Shown piece after piece: positions 41,729 through 55,539 of a DNA stretch of 64,000 nt. The stretch spans positions 234,803,303 through 234,867,302 of the forward strand of contig NC_081415.1 in NCBI RefSeq assembly GCF_030272615.1. Reading direction: 5' to 3'. Numbering within the stretch: the stretch's first letter is position 1; each line of letters starts with the position of its first letter. The stretch is from Cryptomeria japonica. Its lineage: Eukaryota > Streptophyta > Pinopsida > Cupressales > Cupressaceae. The notes beneath the pieces are model-generated. The model was not told the DNA's origin, did no database searches, and worked only from the letters and a program-made list of their open reading frames with translations. The position numbers were made by a program, and so were the translations under genes.

Positions 41729-42742
41729 TTAAACTAAGGTCTTGCAGGATCGTGAGGTGGGATCCCACATTGCTGGGAGGAGAAACGTGCGGCCGTTGAG
41801 GCCATGGGCATTGTAACTGGCACCTGTCGTCTCGTCCACGAACACCTGACCGGCGTAACCAGGATAAGCCCCGCTTCCATACATGCCTGGGCATGCTGAG
41901 ACTGCCTCCAACGGAGCAGCGGCGTCTCCCTGAAAATATCCTGACTTGAACGGATTCGTCACTGCTCCAGCAATCGTCGTCGCAATGTTGATGATCATAC
42001 CGTCAATGCCCACATCGCCATTGGGCGGCAGCAGAGGAGGGCTCTGCGGGCCGTAAATTGGCTGATGAAATGGCCACGCGCACTGCCCCGGGCACTGCGT
42101 TGCTGAGTTCCCCACCCAAGCGTAAGCGTATTCAATGTCTGCTTTGTCGCTTCCATGGAATCCGCAAGAGCTACTGCAGAAGTTTTCCACCAAAACATCC
42201 TCAGATGTGAGCACCAAATACAACTCCACCTTGCCATTGCTTTTCTTCTTCTCAGGCAGAGGCAGAGCTCCCGACTGGATAGCATTCTTCACCAGGACAG
42301 CAATGTCGGTTCTTTTCAAGGACTTTCCGAGAGAATAAGCTTCGTCCAGCTTCTGCTTCCCCAGCCTTCGGGTTAAAGGTTGGGCTTGGTTTAACTGGGA
42401 AGGGGCAGAGCCTCTGTAGGCCTCTGTTGTTTTCCACCAGGTGAAAACAGAGGGAGAGCCCTTCTTGCCGCTTTCCGTTCCCAATGACTGCAAAAAATCG
42501 CCCACTATAGCACGCTGTGCGGAAGTGAAATTGCCGTACCAGATGAGATGAAGATTGAGAATGGGCGTTGTGGTAAGCAGAGGGCCATTGTGGTATTGCA
42601 GAACAAGAGGCTCTTCTTGTACCAGAGCAGAGAGCTTTCTCCAGGGAAAAAGGGGCCGAGCGGCGGCGTCCACTGTGGACAATGCCACTATACATATTAA
42701 CAGCAAGTGAATTGCAATCTTTTCAGAACCTAAAACAGCCAT
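41729..42742 (-). CDS. EXORDIUM-like (phosphate-induced protein 1 family) protein, copy 2
   Basis: An intact, intronless 337-residue gene with the same signal peptide, glycosylation site and cysteine pairs as copy 1. Differences are few: FLQSLG for FVQSLG, ESGKKGSPSVFTWW for ENGKQSSPSVFSWW, LPLPEKKKSNGKVE in the loop near 160-172, and NSATQ near 212. The reading frame continues upstream of the chosen ATG only by passing through the TATA box. Its promoter lacks 50 bp present in copies 1 and 3 (junction at 42900), so expression could differ. Confidence 0.92.
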   Translation of the reverse strand: MAVLGSEKIAIHLLLICIVALSTVDAAARPLFPWRKLSALVQEEPLVLQYHNGPLLTTTPILNLHLIWYGNFTSAQRAIVGDFLQSLGTESGKKGSPSVFTWWKTTEAYRGSAPSQLNQAQPLTRRLGKQKLDEAYSLGKSLKRTDIAVLVKNAIQSGALPLPEKKKSNGKVELYLVLTSEDVLVENFCSSSCGFHGSDKADIEYAYAWVGNSATQCPGQCAWPFHQPIYGPQSPPLLPPNGDVGIDGMIINIATTIAGAVTNPFKSGYFQGDAAAPLEAVSACPGMYGSGAYPGYAGQVFVDETTGASYNAHGLNGRTFLLPAMWDPTSRSCKTLV

Positions 42743-42842
42743 TTTTAGCCGTGTATATTGCAGTGGAAACACAGATTTGAAAGATAAGATGAAGAATGAA
42801 GGGAATAAGTGTGTTGTGGGAACAAGCAAGAGGAGTATGTGG

Positions 42843-42850
42843 TTTAAATA
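42843..42850 (-). promoter_or_regulatory. TATA box of EXORDIUM-like copy 2
   Basis: TATTTAAA on the minus strand, about 100 bases upstream of the ATG, as in copies 1 and 3. Confidence 0.65.
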
Positions 42851-42934
42851 GGCAGAGAGAGCGAGCTGAAAACCATTGGCAAGGGAGCTTATACCGCTGG
42901 AAATTCCATTGTTTGGAGGCATTCGGGAAAAGAA

Positions 42935-42974
42935 CATCCACGTAATATTATTTATTTATTACGCGCTGCTTCGA
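42935..42974 (-). promoter_or_regulatory. Conserved 40-bp promoter block, copy 2
   Basis: Same block as 23281-23320, with CATCCACGTA in place of CATCCGCATA at its start. The ACGCGCTGCTTCGA end is unchanged. It is 50 bp closer to the gene because of the deletion at 42900. Confidence 0.55.
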
Positions 42975-43149
42975 AGAAAGGGGTATGAAAAAGTTGAAAT
43001 GTATCTGGTAATGCTTTGCTGGCGGAAAATTTGGTGTGATTGACAAGGAGGCACTTTGTCGGTTCGTGGTTTTGAAGATGGCATTAAGTTAAAAGTAAGG
43101 CACGTTTGGGAGACAACACGCGTTCCTCATGGCACGCTTTCGCCACGAG

Positions 43150-45717
43150 CAACTGTGTATGTCGAAGATAACGGGAATTATAAATGGTATCGCGCATTCC
43201 ACATTCCCGTGTTTTAAACTTTCATTGTTCCCTTTTTAAAAGAAGAAATTGAACATGGCAGTTTACAATGGAACAGGATAATTTTCACATAAAATGGTAC
43301 TGAAAATTTCAGATGTGCAACCATTTCATAGTAATTACTGAGGTTATCTATGAAATAATGATTTATTGACTCTAAATTATAGGATATTTTTTAATTATTT
43401 GTTTGTAGTTGTATGAATAAGGGGATCTTTTAGTTTTTAGATTTTGGTATCTGACTTGTATATTTTGTAATAATAATAAATCAGTTTGGTATTTATTTTG
43501 TTAACTATATAGTTTTTTTGAAACTTATAATTATTAAAATTTAATTTCAATTATTTATGTACATTGATTTAATAAAATTGAATTTATTCATTGAGTAATT
43601 TTATGTATTATTCAAATAATTGTTATTCTATATTCTTAAAAATCCAAAACAATTAAACATGTTGTTATATGATATAGCAAAAAAATACCAGAAAAATAGC
43701 AAATTTCATAAAATTCATTGAAATCGGTAACCTTGGTTTTTTCTTTTACAAATGTATATAGAACATTTGTATGATAATTTGATATTTAATTGTAATGTTC
43801 TAAGATTTCAAGCTATCCATATTATTATCTCGTCAAGATGTGACTATACTTAGAGTGATAATATTAAATAAAAACAAAGTCTATATGGCAAGTTCTTTGT
43901 TATGCTTATCATTGTCCTTGAATTAAAAATAAATATTGATATGTGATATATGAAATAAACATTGTTCTAGAATATGAGTGTGATGTATAAAACATTTGTG
44001 ATTTACTTTTTGAACAAAATGACTAATCAGTGTGGGGTCTGAGCTTGGGTTTCTGACAAGTGGTATACCCTATGAAGATCGAATCATTATTAACATCTCA
44101 CTCATTGCTCTACTTTCCCATGACTATGGCTCATTGTTTATTTTTATTTGTTTGCATAGATATTTTAAGCTTAGGGAACAATTCAGTCCTTGAAAATCTC
44201 TCTTATATGCACATTACAAATGAGACAATAAAAAAGAAAAGTGAAATTTTTATAGCAATCCACTTCATAACATTCCTTGAGAGCTATATTTTTAGTTAAA
44301 AGTTCATTTCTAACAAATCTTGTAAGGTCTCCAAATATCTCTTTACTAGTTTCTAGTCTTGTTCCATATATTTGCAAGTCTAATATATCATTATGAAATA
44401 TGATAAATTGGATTGATCATCTTATAGATAAATAATAAAATCTTTATTGAAACTTATGCAACATATTTATAGGAACCCACCACTCACAAGATCAAAACCT
44501 CCTACTATGTTTAATAAGTTGTCCAATACTTCTTTAGTCAAATGTTTCATATCTTCCTTCTTAATCAACCTACTTATTTGTTAGTTTTTTTGTCCACAAA
44601 CTATTCAAGATAAGCATACTCTTCAAACATATTTTCACAAACGCGAGACCAAAAATGTATGTTGAGACGATGCAAAGAATCCTCTACTCCACTAACACCA
44701 AAAATAGACAAAGTCTTTTGAGGCTATTAGGATGGAATGCTTTTAAAATAAATAAATGGTATGGAAGTATCTATTTGGAATGAATAATTCAAACATGGAA
44801 AGCAATTAGTCCAATGATAAGATCCATCAATGTGATCTTTTTTAAAAAATAATCTATAAATTATATTATATAAATATTACACATAATATAACCTAGAATA
44901 AATATGTTTCTCACTATATATCACATCAAGCAAGAAGAAACACATATTGACATTACAATCCTACAAGTTACTTTTAAGAGATAATGAAAGTCAATCTAGA
45001 GTGCCACTTTCCAAACACCAATTTGTTTGAATCTCTAGGCTTGATGCCCTTAGAAATTCATCCCCATTAAATGGCATTTTACTTTGCCAAATAAAGATTG
45101 ACATTTGATAGCATAATCATTAATGCATATCACTTTTTTCTAATTAATTTTTGGTCTTATATTAATATAAAAGTGCGAAAAGAACTAGTATACCTATATT
45201 CTAAAAAAATATATACATAAAATAATGTCGAGAGATATCACATAATTGTCTTGCATGTTTATTAGTTGTCAAGAAGGACATGGAGTTGAATAATAGTGCA
45301 CTCTTTCACTCTAATTAAAGATGTAACAATTTCATATACTTAGAGACAAGTGGCAATGGTTCTATTTTATTTAGAGTAATAAAATAATACTTATAGAGAA
45401 ACTGAAACATGTATGCATTTCCCATATATTTATTATGTCATTGTAGATGCCTCTCGACATAATGAAAAGCAAAACCATCGAAATACTTGATTAAACTTAG
45501 AATTAATGAATAAAGCTATGAATTCGTATGAACAACTTAATTAAAATCACAACATTATAAACAAAATCAATGCATTAAATAATCTGCACAATTTATTTTT
45601 CTTATAAAGAGTGCAGAGAATAGGTATCTTGACACCCCTTGTGAGGTCACCCACTCATTTCATGGACCACACATTGGAGCCGTATAATGGAATGTCCACT
45701 ACCTATTCATATTCAAC
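43150..45717. other. Upstream DNA of EXORDIUM-like copy 2
   Basis: Gene-free and AT-rich. It matches 23460-26639 except that the segment corresponding to 25294-25865 is missing at about 44955. Confidence 0.7.
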
Positions 45718-48250
45718 ATGGCAAAAAGCTTATACTGCTGGCAATCACAGGTGCCGATAATCACGGTGCAATTTGCTATGGGGCTACGTGGCAAATTCCA
45801 TTGCTGACGTGGCGGCTTGGTAAAAGAACATCCGCATAATATTATTTATTTATTACGCGCTGCTTCGAGAAGGGATGGAGAAAATGTAATATTTTTAATG
45901 CTTTGCTGGCAGAAAATTTGGTGTGATTGACTAGATAATTTTTTGATGGGCTTTTAATAAACAAAATCCAAAGAAATTTAATTATGACGATTTACAACTA
46001 AAAATGGTCTCTTAATATAATGGATATGTTGATAGACATTTGAATTTAGTAAGGATTATTAGGAAGAAATCTTTTATTAAAGAAGTTTAAATGATGAGGT
46101 AATTTTTAAATATTTATTTTTAGTTGTATAAGAATCATTGAGTCTTTTAGGTTTTGATATGTATTTTGTATATTTTGTAATAACTTGATATTGATTTTGT
46201 TATCAATATAAAAAAATATATATGTTTTTATTGAAATATAAAAAATATGATTGATTTTTTTTTTTGTTAAGGTTTATAATTATTTAAATATATATATATA
46301 GATAATTTAACTTTTTTTTTTCAAATGTATCATTTCAATTATTTATGTACATTGATTTAATAAAATAGAGTTTATTTAAAAATATAAAAAAATTATCTTT
46401 AATTAAAATAATCGATATTCTTAAAAATACTAAAACATATAGTGAACAAACATGTGTTTATATGATATAACAAAAAAGACTAAAGAATACAGTGGATTTT
46501 ATCAAATTCATTGAAAGTGGCAATTTTTATTATTTATATTACAAATGTATATAAAACATTTATACGGTACTTTGACATTGAAATGTAATATTTTAAATTT
46601 TTAAGTTGTCAACATTATTTTGTAGCAAAGATGCAATTGTGCTTATAGTATCAAATAAGAACAAAGTCTATATGCTAAGGCTTCTTTGTGATGCTTACCA
46701 TTGCACTTGAATTAAAAAGAAATATTGATATATGAAATAAATATTATTTTATAATATGAGTGTGATGTTCAAAACCATTGTTGTTTAGCTCTTGAACAAC
46801 ATGACTAATTAGTGTAGGATCTAGGCTTGGGTTTCTTAGGGTGGAATACCCTATCGAGATTGAACCATTATTAACATCTTGCTTGTTGCTCTACTTTTCC
46901 ATGACTATAGACCATTGTTTGTTTGTTTCCATAGATAATTTAAACTTGAGGTAAGAGCTCATTCCTTAAAAATTTCTCTCATATGAATATTGCAAATGAG
47001 ACAATAAAAAAGAAAATGAATTTTTTTATAACAATCAACTTTATAACATTTATTAAGAGCTGCAATTTTAGGGTCCCTTTCTAACTAATGTTATAAGTCT
47101 CAAAAGATATATTTACAATTGGTGTCTAGTCTTGCTCCATATATATAGAGGGCTAGTATATTGATTATGGAATATGAAAAATTGTCTGAATTATCTTATA
47201 TATAAAACACAAAAAAACTTCCTTGAAACTCATGCAATGAATTTATAATCTTTTTGCAAATTATATCTACATGTTCCAAGAAACTACCACTCACAAGATC
47301 AAAACCTCCTATTATGTCTATTAAGTTGTTTAATAATTCATTAGTCAAATGTTAAACATCTTCCTTCTTAACCAACCTTCCTAGTTGTTGAATTTTTGTC
47401 CATTAACTAGTAAGAACGCGCCAAACACAACACTTATATATGCAATTTAAGATTATGCAAATAATCCTCTACTCCACTAACACCAAAAAATAAAGAAAGT
47501 ACTTTGAGGCCATCATGATAGAATGCTTTAAAAAAATGGTATGCAAATATATCTATATGCAATGAATCATCCAAACATAAAAAGCAATCAGTCAAAAAAA
47601 TATGCATGAATGTCTTCTTCAAATCCTAATATAATTTATATGATATAAATATTGCATATAATATAATATGCTTCTTATGACATATCACATTAAGCAAAAA
47701 ATAAAATAACATATATATTATTTTAGCTTCCCTTAGGAAATCCAATACCATAAAATTTACCTTTTGAATAAAATTGAAATATCATTTTTATAAGTACATA
47801 TGACAGGTGCATAATTACACTAAAATATAATGAGTAAAATGGCAACCCCATATTTCTAGGCTATAATTGTGTAACCTAATTCTTTTATCTAAAATATGAA
47901 ATACAATGTACAAGATAAAAATTAAAGACATAACAAAAAAATCCATCCATTTCATGATGATTGGATCACACCAACATAGTGAGATGGCCCTCCTCTCTTA
48001 CCCAAGAGAGACATATGGATTGACCTACATTATAGCATAACATTGATAGCTAAACATCAAGGGGGTGTGGAAATTCATCAAGTGACAATGTCAAGAGATT
48101 GCAATGAATAAAAAACTATTCTATTTAATTATAGCACTACATAGAAGGCATAAAACAAGGAGTTGAAATATATTGCTGAAATTACAATCCTACAAGTTTC
48201 TTTTAAGGGATAATAAAAGTCAATCTAGAGTGTCATTTCTTAAGCACCAA
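45718..48250 (-). pseudogene. Gene-less EXORDIUM promoter and upstream relic, unit 2
   Basis: Counterpart of 26640-29200, with the same TGGCAA junction at about 45718-45725 and the conserved block at 45829-45868. Shared junctions show that the gene loss predates the 19-kb duplication. Confidence 0.7.
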
Positions 48251-48629
48251 GTCTTCAAGATTCAATCCCCCCACCAATTGCCAAACTACTCACTAATCTC
48301 CTTCAAAACAAAATTCTTGATGATAAATAGAGGCCTAAGAGAAAGCCCTATGGATGCATGCAAATGAGATCATTCAAGCCTATCTTAGTTAAATTCAAAT
48401 GAGAAAAAGATATGTTTAATTACACCTAATAAGTCCATATAAGAAAATGAGCTCTTATTTAATCTATGGTCTTCTGAGAAACACTCTAAGTTTTTTAGAG
48501 GATGATATGATATGACATAAAATTGATAACTATTTAGATCAATTTCTTAATTATAAATTAATGTATCTCAATGTGTTGATTAACATTACACTAATCATTT
48601 TAATGTAGTTAATATAATTTGAAAAAAAA

Positions 48630-50537
48630 AATAGTGAAATAGCGGCATTTGAAGGTAGGAGGAGCGGCAGTGGCGATAGGAGCAGGGTTACCAATGTGCA
48701 AAGTTCTAGCGTTCAGGTCGCGAAGATTGGATCATGGAGCGATGAAGTAGATATTGCCTTTCCCATTGAAGCAGGTAGGTTGCAACCCACTCAGAAACAG
48801 GCTAATTCTGGGAAAGCAAACATGTTCCATGGTGACAGTTATCCCAGACCGCAGATGAATTATGAAAATCCGTATTCGAGTGGCAACCAGTGCCCTATTG
48901 ACCCACATAAATGGAAGGAAAATGGTTTCATTTGGAATAACAAAGGTTGGTTTCGCAAAGCCAAGCATCATGTTTCCGAGTTCCCCCAAAACTGGAAACC
49001 ATCGCCTGAATCTAGCACCCCCGGTGCGGCAATTGAGAGAAGCAATCCTCACTTTGAACCCTATCTGGTCCCTCCGAAAGCTCATGGTAATTTCCAAATG
49101 CGGAATGGGTGCTTCGGGAAAGATAACTCAAGGGTTGACCATGCCAGGTTTTGGAGATCTAACTTCCATCCTAAAAATCAAAACCCTTGGTCGGACCGAG
49201 AGAGAACCCTGACTTCCAAAGATGAACCTTCCTCCCTCATCGACCCCGTCATCCTAAACCGGTAAGAAAAACTTCAAGACCTACCATCTTTTTGGATGAA
49301 AATAAAATTAATTCTGTTAGGTCGAGTTTGCTTGAGTTTTGCATTTTCATCAAGTGGGGTGGTGGAAAACGGGTTAAGGAGAACTTTGAATCCTGGTGTA
49401 GAGCGCAATGGGGAAAGGATATTAACATCAATATTCTCCCAAATGATTTCTTTATGATTGAATTTATGAGAAAGGAGGAGAAATGAGGAGAAATGGCAAG
49501 CTAAAAAAAAAGGTCCATATATCTTGGATGTCATTGAAGTTCACATCATTGATTGGTAGCCCAATTTCAATCCCCGAACTCATGTATTACCAGACAATAA
49601 GGTATGGATAAGATTCTACAACTGTCCCTCGAATTACTAGCACATTGATGTCATTAAGGATATATACAAAAACCTTGGCATATTTGTATCGATTGATGAT
49701 ATTTTGGAGGATAAAATATAGGGAAGCTTCCTTAGAATTTGCATTAGCACAGATCAAATCACCAAGATCCCCGATGAAGTCAAAATTATTGGTGCTAGGA
49801 AGATCTGGATCCAAAAGATTGATAGAGAAGATTAGTTGCATATTTGTCCTAAATGCTTCTCCTTAGATCACACTGGCTTAGGTTGTGATGCTTCGGCTAT
49901 GATACAAAGAAGTTATTCCTGTATCCAATTTCCTATTGAAGAAAATTTGCAACCGGAACCTCCTATCTCCACTGATAGCGGGGAGGATTTTTGCAACGAA
50001 ATTCATGATAATGAGAATATTCCATTGACTGAGGCAACTCCTTTGAATATAACTCCTCCCTCCTTTGGTCAAAGTGAGAGCCAACAAGATCTTCTCATGC
50101 TTCTCGAAAAGACTAAAACCTTATAGGTGGATATTGAATCCAAATTAGCGGATTCGCTACCACCCTCTCCTCTTGTGCCTAGGAATCAGTTGGTAATTGA
50201 AGATTGAAAAATTCACACTCAAGGTATGGAGGCTAGTACTTTGGGGGAGATGGGAGGTAATATTTTCTCCTCACTAGGTATTGAATTGGAAGATGGTGAA
50301 ATTGAGTCTTCCTCCTCGAAGGATGATGAAGACTTTGAACCTGACTCTGATCTTATATTGGAGGATACTACAAAAGGTTTTGGGAAGTCAAATTCAACTA
50401 TTGATAAAGCAAATTTTAAGCCAAAAGGAGTGCGGGGGTGTAAGTCAAAAAAAATAATGCTAGCAATGGCTGGTGCTGCTAGTGGTCAAACCAAACTTAA
50501 TTTAGGGAAGGGAAATACCCTTCCCCAGGAGCAATGA
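48630..50537 (+). pseudogene. LINE ORF1, unit 2
   Basis: The N-terminal half is open to 49265. A 1-base deletion near 49204, compared with unit 1, then shifts the frame. Further lesions are a 10-bp duplication of GAGGAGAAAT near 49477-49496 and several stops where unit 1 has TGG, CAA or TGC. The DUF4283-like core and zinc knuckle (CPKCFSLDHTGLGC) are still recognisable. The last frame (50226-50537) includes an extra DLILEDTTKG segment relative to unit 1. The stop overlaps the ORF2 ATG. Confidence 0.72.
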
Positions 50538-53500
50538 GACTCTTATCTTGGAATGTCAGGGGCATCAATGCCCCTGACAAATGGTGCTTGATTAAGCACT
50601 AGATGAATGACACCAAAGGATATATTTGGCTACTACAAGAAACTAAATGGAGTAAGGCTGAGATTGATGCAAAAATGAGAGTTTGGAAATAGTAGAATGG
50701 TTTGTTTAGGCAATCGGATGGAGCCTTTGATGGCTTGGGAATCATTTGGAATCTTGTGAATGTTAGGATCTCTCTTGTTGGGGAAGCTATGTATTGGCAA
50801 CATTGTCTGGTAACTATCCTTGGATGGAATGAGAATTTCAATCTTTTTAATGTGTACGGAGCATCTTCTGTTGGTGATAAACGTGCTCTCTGGGATCTCT
50901 TAACCATCAGACTTAGCAGTATTACTGTTGGCAGTTGTGTGGTAGTCGGGGACTTCAATGCAATCCTTTCTGGCAATGAGAAAAGTGGGGGCATTCAGAG
51001 GACTGATATGACCTAGAAGGACTTTTTGGAATTTGTTGAGAAGAATCACCTACTAGACATTGTTCCTAAAAATGGAGTTTTCACACGGATGAACAGGAGA
51101 TCGGGTTTCACTAATATTGCTGAATGGCTAGACCAGTTTCTTGTTACTGGTGATTGGCTAGGATAAAATATAGCATTAGAGTCATCGATTCTCCCACTTA
51201 TTGGATCAAATCACTACCCGATCTGTCTGGAGGTCGCCATGGGCAAGCGGAGGGAGGCACTCCTTTCCAGTTTGAGTAAATATGGTTTAGAGTGCCTGAG
51301 CTATATGATTTTATATCTGTTTGGTGGAATGAACCAGTTCTAGGGAACCATTCGAGATTATTCATACTCAATAAGAAGCTCAAGTATATTAAGCTTAAGA
51401 TCAAAGAATGGAATAGGAGCCATTTCAAGAATATTCATATGGAGAAATTAAGAATTAAGGTTGAGTTGGAAGAAATAACCAATTATGTTATTACTTTAGG
51501 AATGAATGAGGATTTATTTAACAAAGAAAATACTCTCAAATCTTATCTAAATGAAATCCTTCGATGTGAGGAAATCCATTGGCGTAAAAAATCAAAGGAG
51601 TTATGGCTTAAGGAAGGTGACAGAAACACCAAATTCTTCCATAGATCAGCCATTGCCATTCATAATAGAAATAGAATATCAGAGATTATGAGACCAGATG
51701 GAAATACTGTCAAGAACTATGAGGACATTGCGCAAGAAGCTGTAAGATTCTTTGAATCTTTATTGAATGGTGGTCACCAAATCGATCATGAAGCAAGAGC
51801 CAAAATTCTTAACTCAATCCCATCCATAATATCTGATAGTCAAAATACAACTCTCTTTAATCCTATTTCAATTGATGAAGTAAGGAAAATTACCTTCCAG
51901 CTGAAACCTGATAAGACTCTTGGCCCTGATGGCTTCCCTGCTGCTTTCTTCCAACAATTCTGGGATATCATCGCTCGAGATATACATCTTGCAATAGAAG
52001 AATCAAGAAAGAAAATGACTATGTTAGGTGCTATTAATCACACCTTTTTGACTTTAATCTTGAAAAAGCAAAACCCTCAACAGATGAGTGATTTTAGGCC
52101 CATTGCTTTATGCAACACGGTTTATAAGATTGTAACAAAGATCATAGCCAACAGATTGAAGCCCCTCCTTAAACACATCATATCAGATGAACAAAGTGGA
52201 TTTGCCCCTGGAAGATCCATTGTGGAAGGCATTATCATTGCCCATGAAACGCTTCACATGGCCAGGAAAACCAAGTATTCCTGCATGATTTTAAAACTGG
52301 ATATTCTGAAAGCTTATGATATGGTGGACAGAGGTTTCTTTATTGATGTACTAAATAAATTTGGTTTTTGCAAGGAATGGATCACATGGGTCACGAGTTG
52401 TTTATCTTCCCCCAAATTCTCTGTTTTGGTTAATGACTCATCTCATGGCTTCTTTTCCTCGACAAGAGGAATACGACAAGGTGATCCAATGTCACCATTT
52501 TTGTTTATCATAATGGTTGAAGCCTTAGGTCGATCAATAAGAGCTCTTCAACAAGATGATCGATGGATTGGAGTCAATGTGGCAACTTGGGTTGAAAAAA
52601 CAACTCACTTGTAGTTTGCCGATGATACCATTTTATTTGGTTCGACTTGTAGGAGAGAGACGAGAACAATTAAATTATGCCTCAGTGATTATTGTATGGC
52701 TTCTGGGTAGAAAATCAATTGGCACAAATCTGAAGTGTTTTTTGTCAACACTCTGATTAACTTGCAAGGTGTCTTATCAAGGATTCTTAATCTTAGAGTT
52801 GCAAACTTCCCAGGGAAATTTCTTGGAACCCCCCTCTTTATTGGTAGTAACAGAACTTACTATTGGAAGCATCTTATTGATAAGTGAAAATCCAAGTTTG
52901 CAATTTGGAAAGGTAAGTGGTTATCCTCTGCTGGGAAACTCACTCTGATAAAATCGATCCTCTTTGCGCTACCAATTTTTTCCATGGCTTGTCTGAGATT
53001 ACCGATGGCAATTGAAGATGAATTGATCTCTATAATGATAAATTTACTTTGGAATGGTTCGGATGACAAAGGAAAATTTCCTCTGGTAGCTTGGAAAAAG
53101 ATCTGGCAACCAAAAAGGCAAGGGGTGCTGGCATTCGACAAATCTCGATTATGAATTTAGCTATGGGTGCAAAATTGGTTTGGGAAATTTGCAGTGGTGG
53201 TAAACAAAAATGGGCAAGGCTACTAAAACATAAATATCTGGACTCCTTGGAGCCAAAAAGGATTCTCACTATAAACAACCCCCCCAGAGGTTTGGCCATC
53301 TAGAATTTTATTGTGGATAGCAGGGAAATCATAAGTGACCAGGTTACCTAGGATGTTAGGAATGGTAGGGATGCCTCCTTTTGGATTGACTCTTGGGCTG
53401 GTGAAGATGCCTTATGTCTCAATCCTTCCCTACAACCTATTATGGTAGAAACTTGTCGCCTCTGGGGTCACAATATCTGTGATTATGGTTATCCTATCCA

Positions 53501-54735
53501 AGAAAATGGCATTGCTAAGTGGAAATGGAACCCCTTGGATCCCCTGGACTTGGATCAGCATCAGAAAGACTTGTTTGCCAACATTCTCAACAAAAGGGTT
53601 ATTTTCCCTTCCCCTGAAAAAGGACATTATTAGGTGGTGCGGTTCCTTTGATTGTAAATACAAAGTATGTTTTGGTTACAAATTGAAAGACGCGGCTATA
53701 GACAAAAAAGATTGGCCTGTTAATCTTTTTTGGCACCGACATCTCCTTCCCAAAGTAGGCTCTTTTGCCTGGTTGGCTTATCAAAAAAAGAGTCTAACTA
53801 AAGAAAGGCTCTATTCAATGGGTATCAATGGACCTAGCAGATGCATTTTATGTCAAGAGCATGAAGAGACTGCGAATCATCTACTACTCCACTGCAAGTT
53901 CTCTAGCCAATGTTGGTGGCATTTCATGGGAAAATTGAGAATCTTTGGCCCCTTCCCATCAGGGTTGGATGAGTGGTTTTTGCAATGGCCTAAACTGGTA
54001 GGAAAGGCTATTTTTGTTGATTTACTTGATATTTTACCATCTCTTCTGATTTAGGAAATTTGGAAAGAAAGGAATCACAGAATTTTCTAGGGTAAAGAGA
54101 TGAGCTTAATGTCTCTATGTGGGAAAATTGAGAAGCACCTAACTGAGCTCTCGAATGAAGTTGCTCAATCCAAATCATTAAAGAAAAATATGTATACGGA
54201 CGGGGATTGGAAGATTAACCTGGCTCTTCCAAATCTACACATTCCAACGCTTTTTGGCAAGGGAACCCCACCGGATTAGGTCAATCCAAGAGTGGGTGTT
54301 AAATGGGAAGCGCCAAAGCCTGGGTGGTGCAAGGTAAACTTTGATGGTGCTTCTACAGGAAACCCAGGTCAAAGTGGTATAGGGTGTATTTTGAGGAACT
54401 CTGATGGTATCTATATAAAAGAAATCTCTGAAAAGATTGGAGTTGCCACTAACAATGAAGCTGAATACAGAGTGACTTTAAGAGGACTGCGGCTAGGGAA
54501 GGAGCTTGGGGTGCAGAGAATTCATCTGGAGGGAGACTCATTAAATGTGGTTAATGCGGTCCGTTGTAACAACATCCCTACTTGGTGCCTTAACCAATGG
54601 CTTCAACTGATTCTGGTGCTGCTAACCACCTTTGATGAATTTCGGATTAGCCACATCTATAGGGAAGGTAATGGAGACGCTGGTAGACTCTCTAAATTGA
54701 CGTTAGCCATTGGTGACCCCCCCTTGGCTCTCTGA
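50534..54735 (+). pseudogene. LINE ORF2 (endonuclease, reverse transcriptase, RNase H), unit 2
   Basis: The endonuclease part retains VVGDFNAILSGNEKSGG. The longest open part (51292-52614, 440 codons) spans the reverse transcriptase from before KPDKTLGPDGFPAAFFQ to RQGDPMSPFLF. It stops at a TAG (52612-52614) exactly before the catalytic FADD. The zinc finger keeps its Cys and His ligands (CILCQEHEETANHLLLHCKF). RNase H (54292-54735) shows FDGAS, NEAEY, EGDS and HIYREGNGDAG; the last usual catalytic Asp is replaced by Gly. Stops near 50602 and 50690 are shared with unit 1. Confidence 0.85.
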
Positions 54736-55539
54736 CTAGGTCTTTCTGACTAGTTTTTTACCCCTATTGAACTTCCACCAATTGATATGGCTCGTTTATT
54801 GAGCTAATAATGGTGCTTTCCGGTTGAGTTTGTTGGTAGTGGTCTCTACTGATTGTCTTCTCCTTCCAGATGATGTTTCTCTGATTGTCTGGTCGGTGAC
54901 GGTGCTAACTGGTAGTATTGCCTCCACCGCTTGACATGGTATCCTAACTATCTCATTGATGGGGGTGCTCTCTAGCTGAGTTTCTTGCTGGTTGTGTTCT
55001 CCTTTCTCCTTCCGGTTGAGTTTCTCTCCATTTGAACCACTGGTTGTGGCATAAACTGGTGCATTACCTCCTCGGTTGCCGCTTTATTCTTTCTTAACCT
55101 AATGGTTATGGTTTCCGGTGGATTGATCGATCAATTGATTTGTTCACCTGTTAAGGTTTCTTCTTGTCACCAAGATGTGGCACACTGCCGTCATTATTGG
55201 TCTGTGTCAGTTTGGGCCCCATGGCAATTTGACATAAGTGTACTTTAATTAATATCTTGTTACGACTAGATCCTTTCAATATTTGCTTATAATTACTTGA
55301 TGGATAAAGTCAGTTGACATTAAGTTGACGAGCTTTGGCTCAGAAGATGTTTGGACACTGGCATCTCACGCGCGCGTGTAATCAATTTGCATGAACTACT
55401 TGCCTGGTGTCGTATCCCCTGGTTTGATGACTTTCTATTTAACAATGGAATGCCCTTATTTTTCCATCAAACAATTGCTTTCTTCACTCTATGACTTGCT
55501 ATGGAGACCCCAATTCTCCTTGAAGCTACTTGTCGATAG
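54736..55539 (+). other. LINE inter-ORF region, unit 2
   Basis: Noncoding DNA matching 35754-36518. Several CCGGTT motifs of unit 1 are here CTGGTT, CCGCTT or CTAGCT. Confidence 0.6.
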
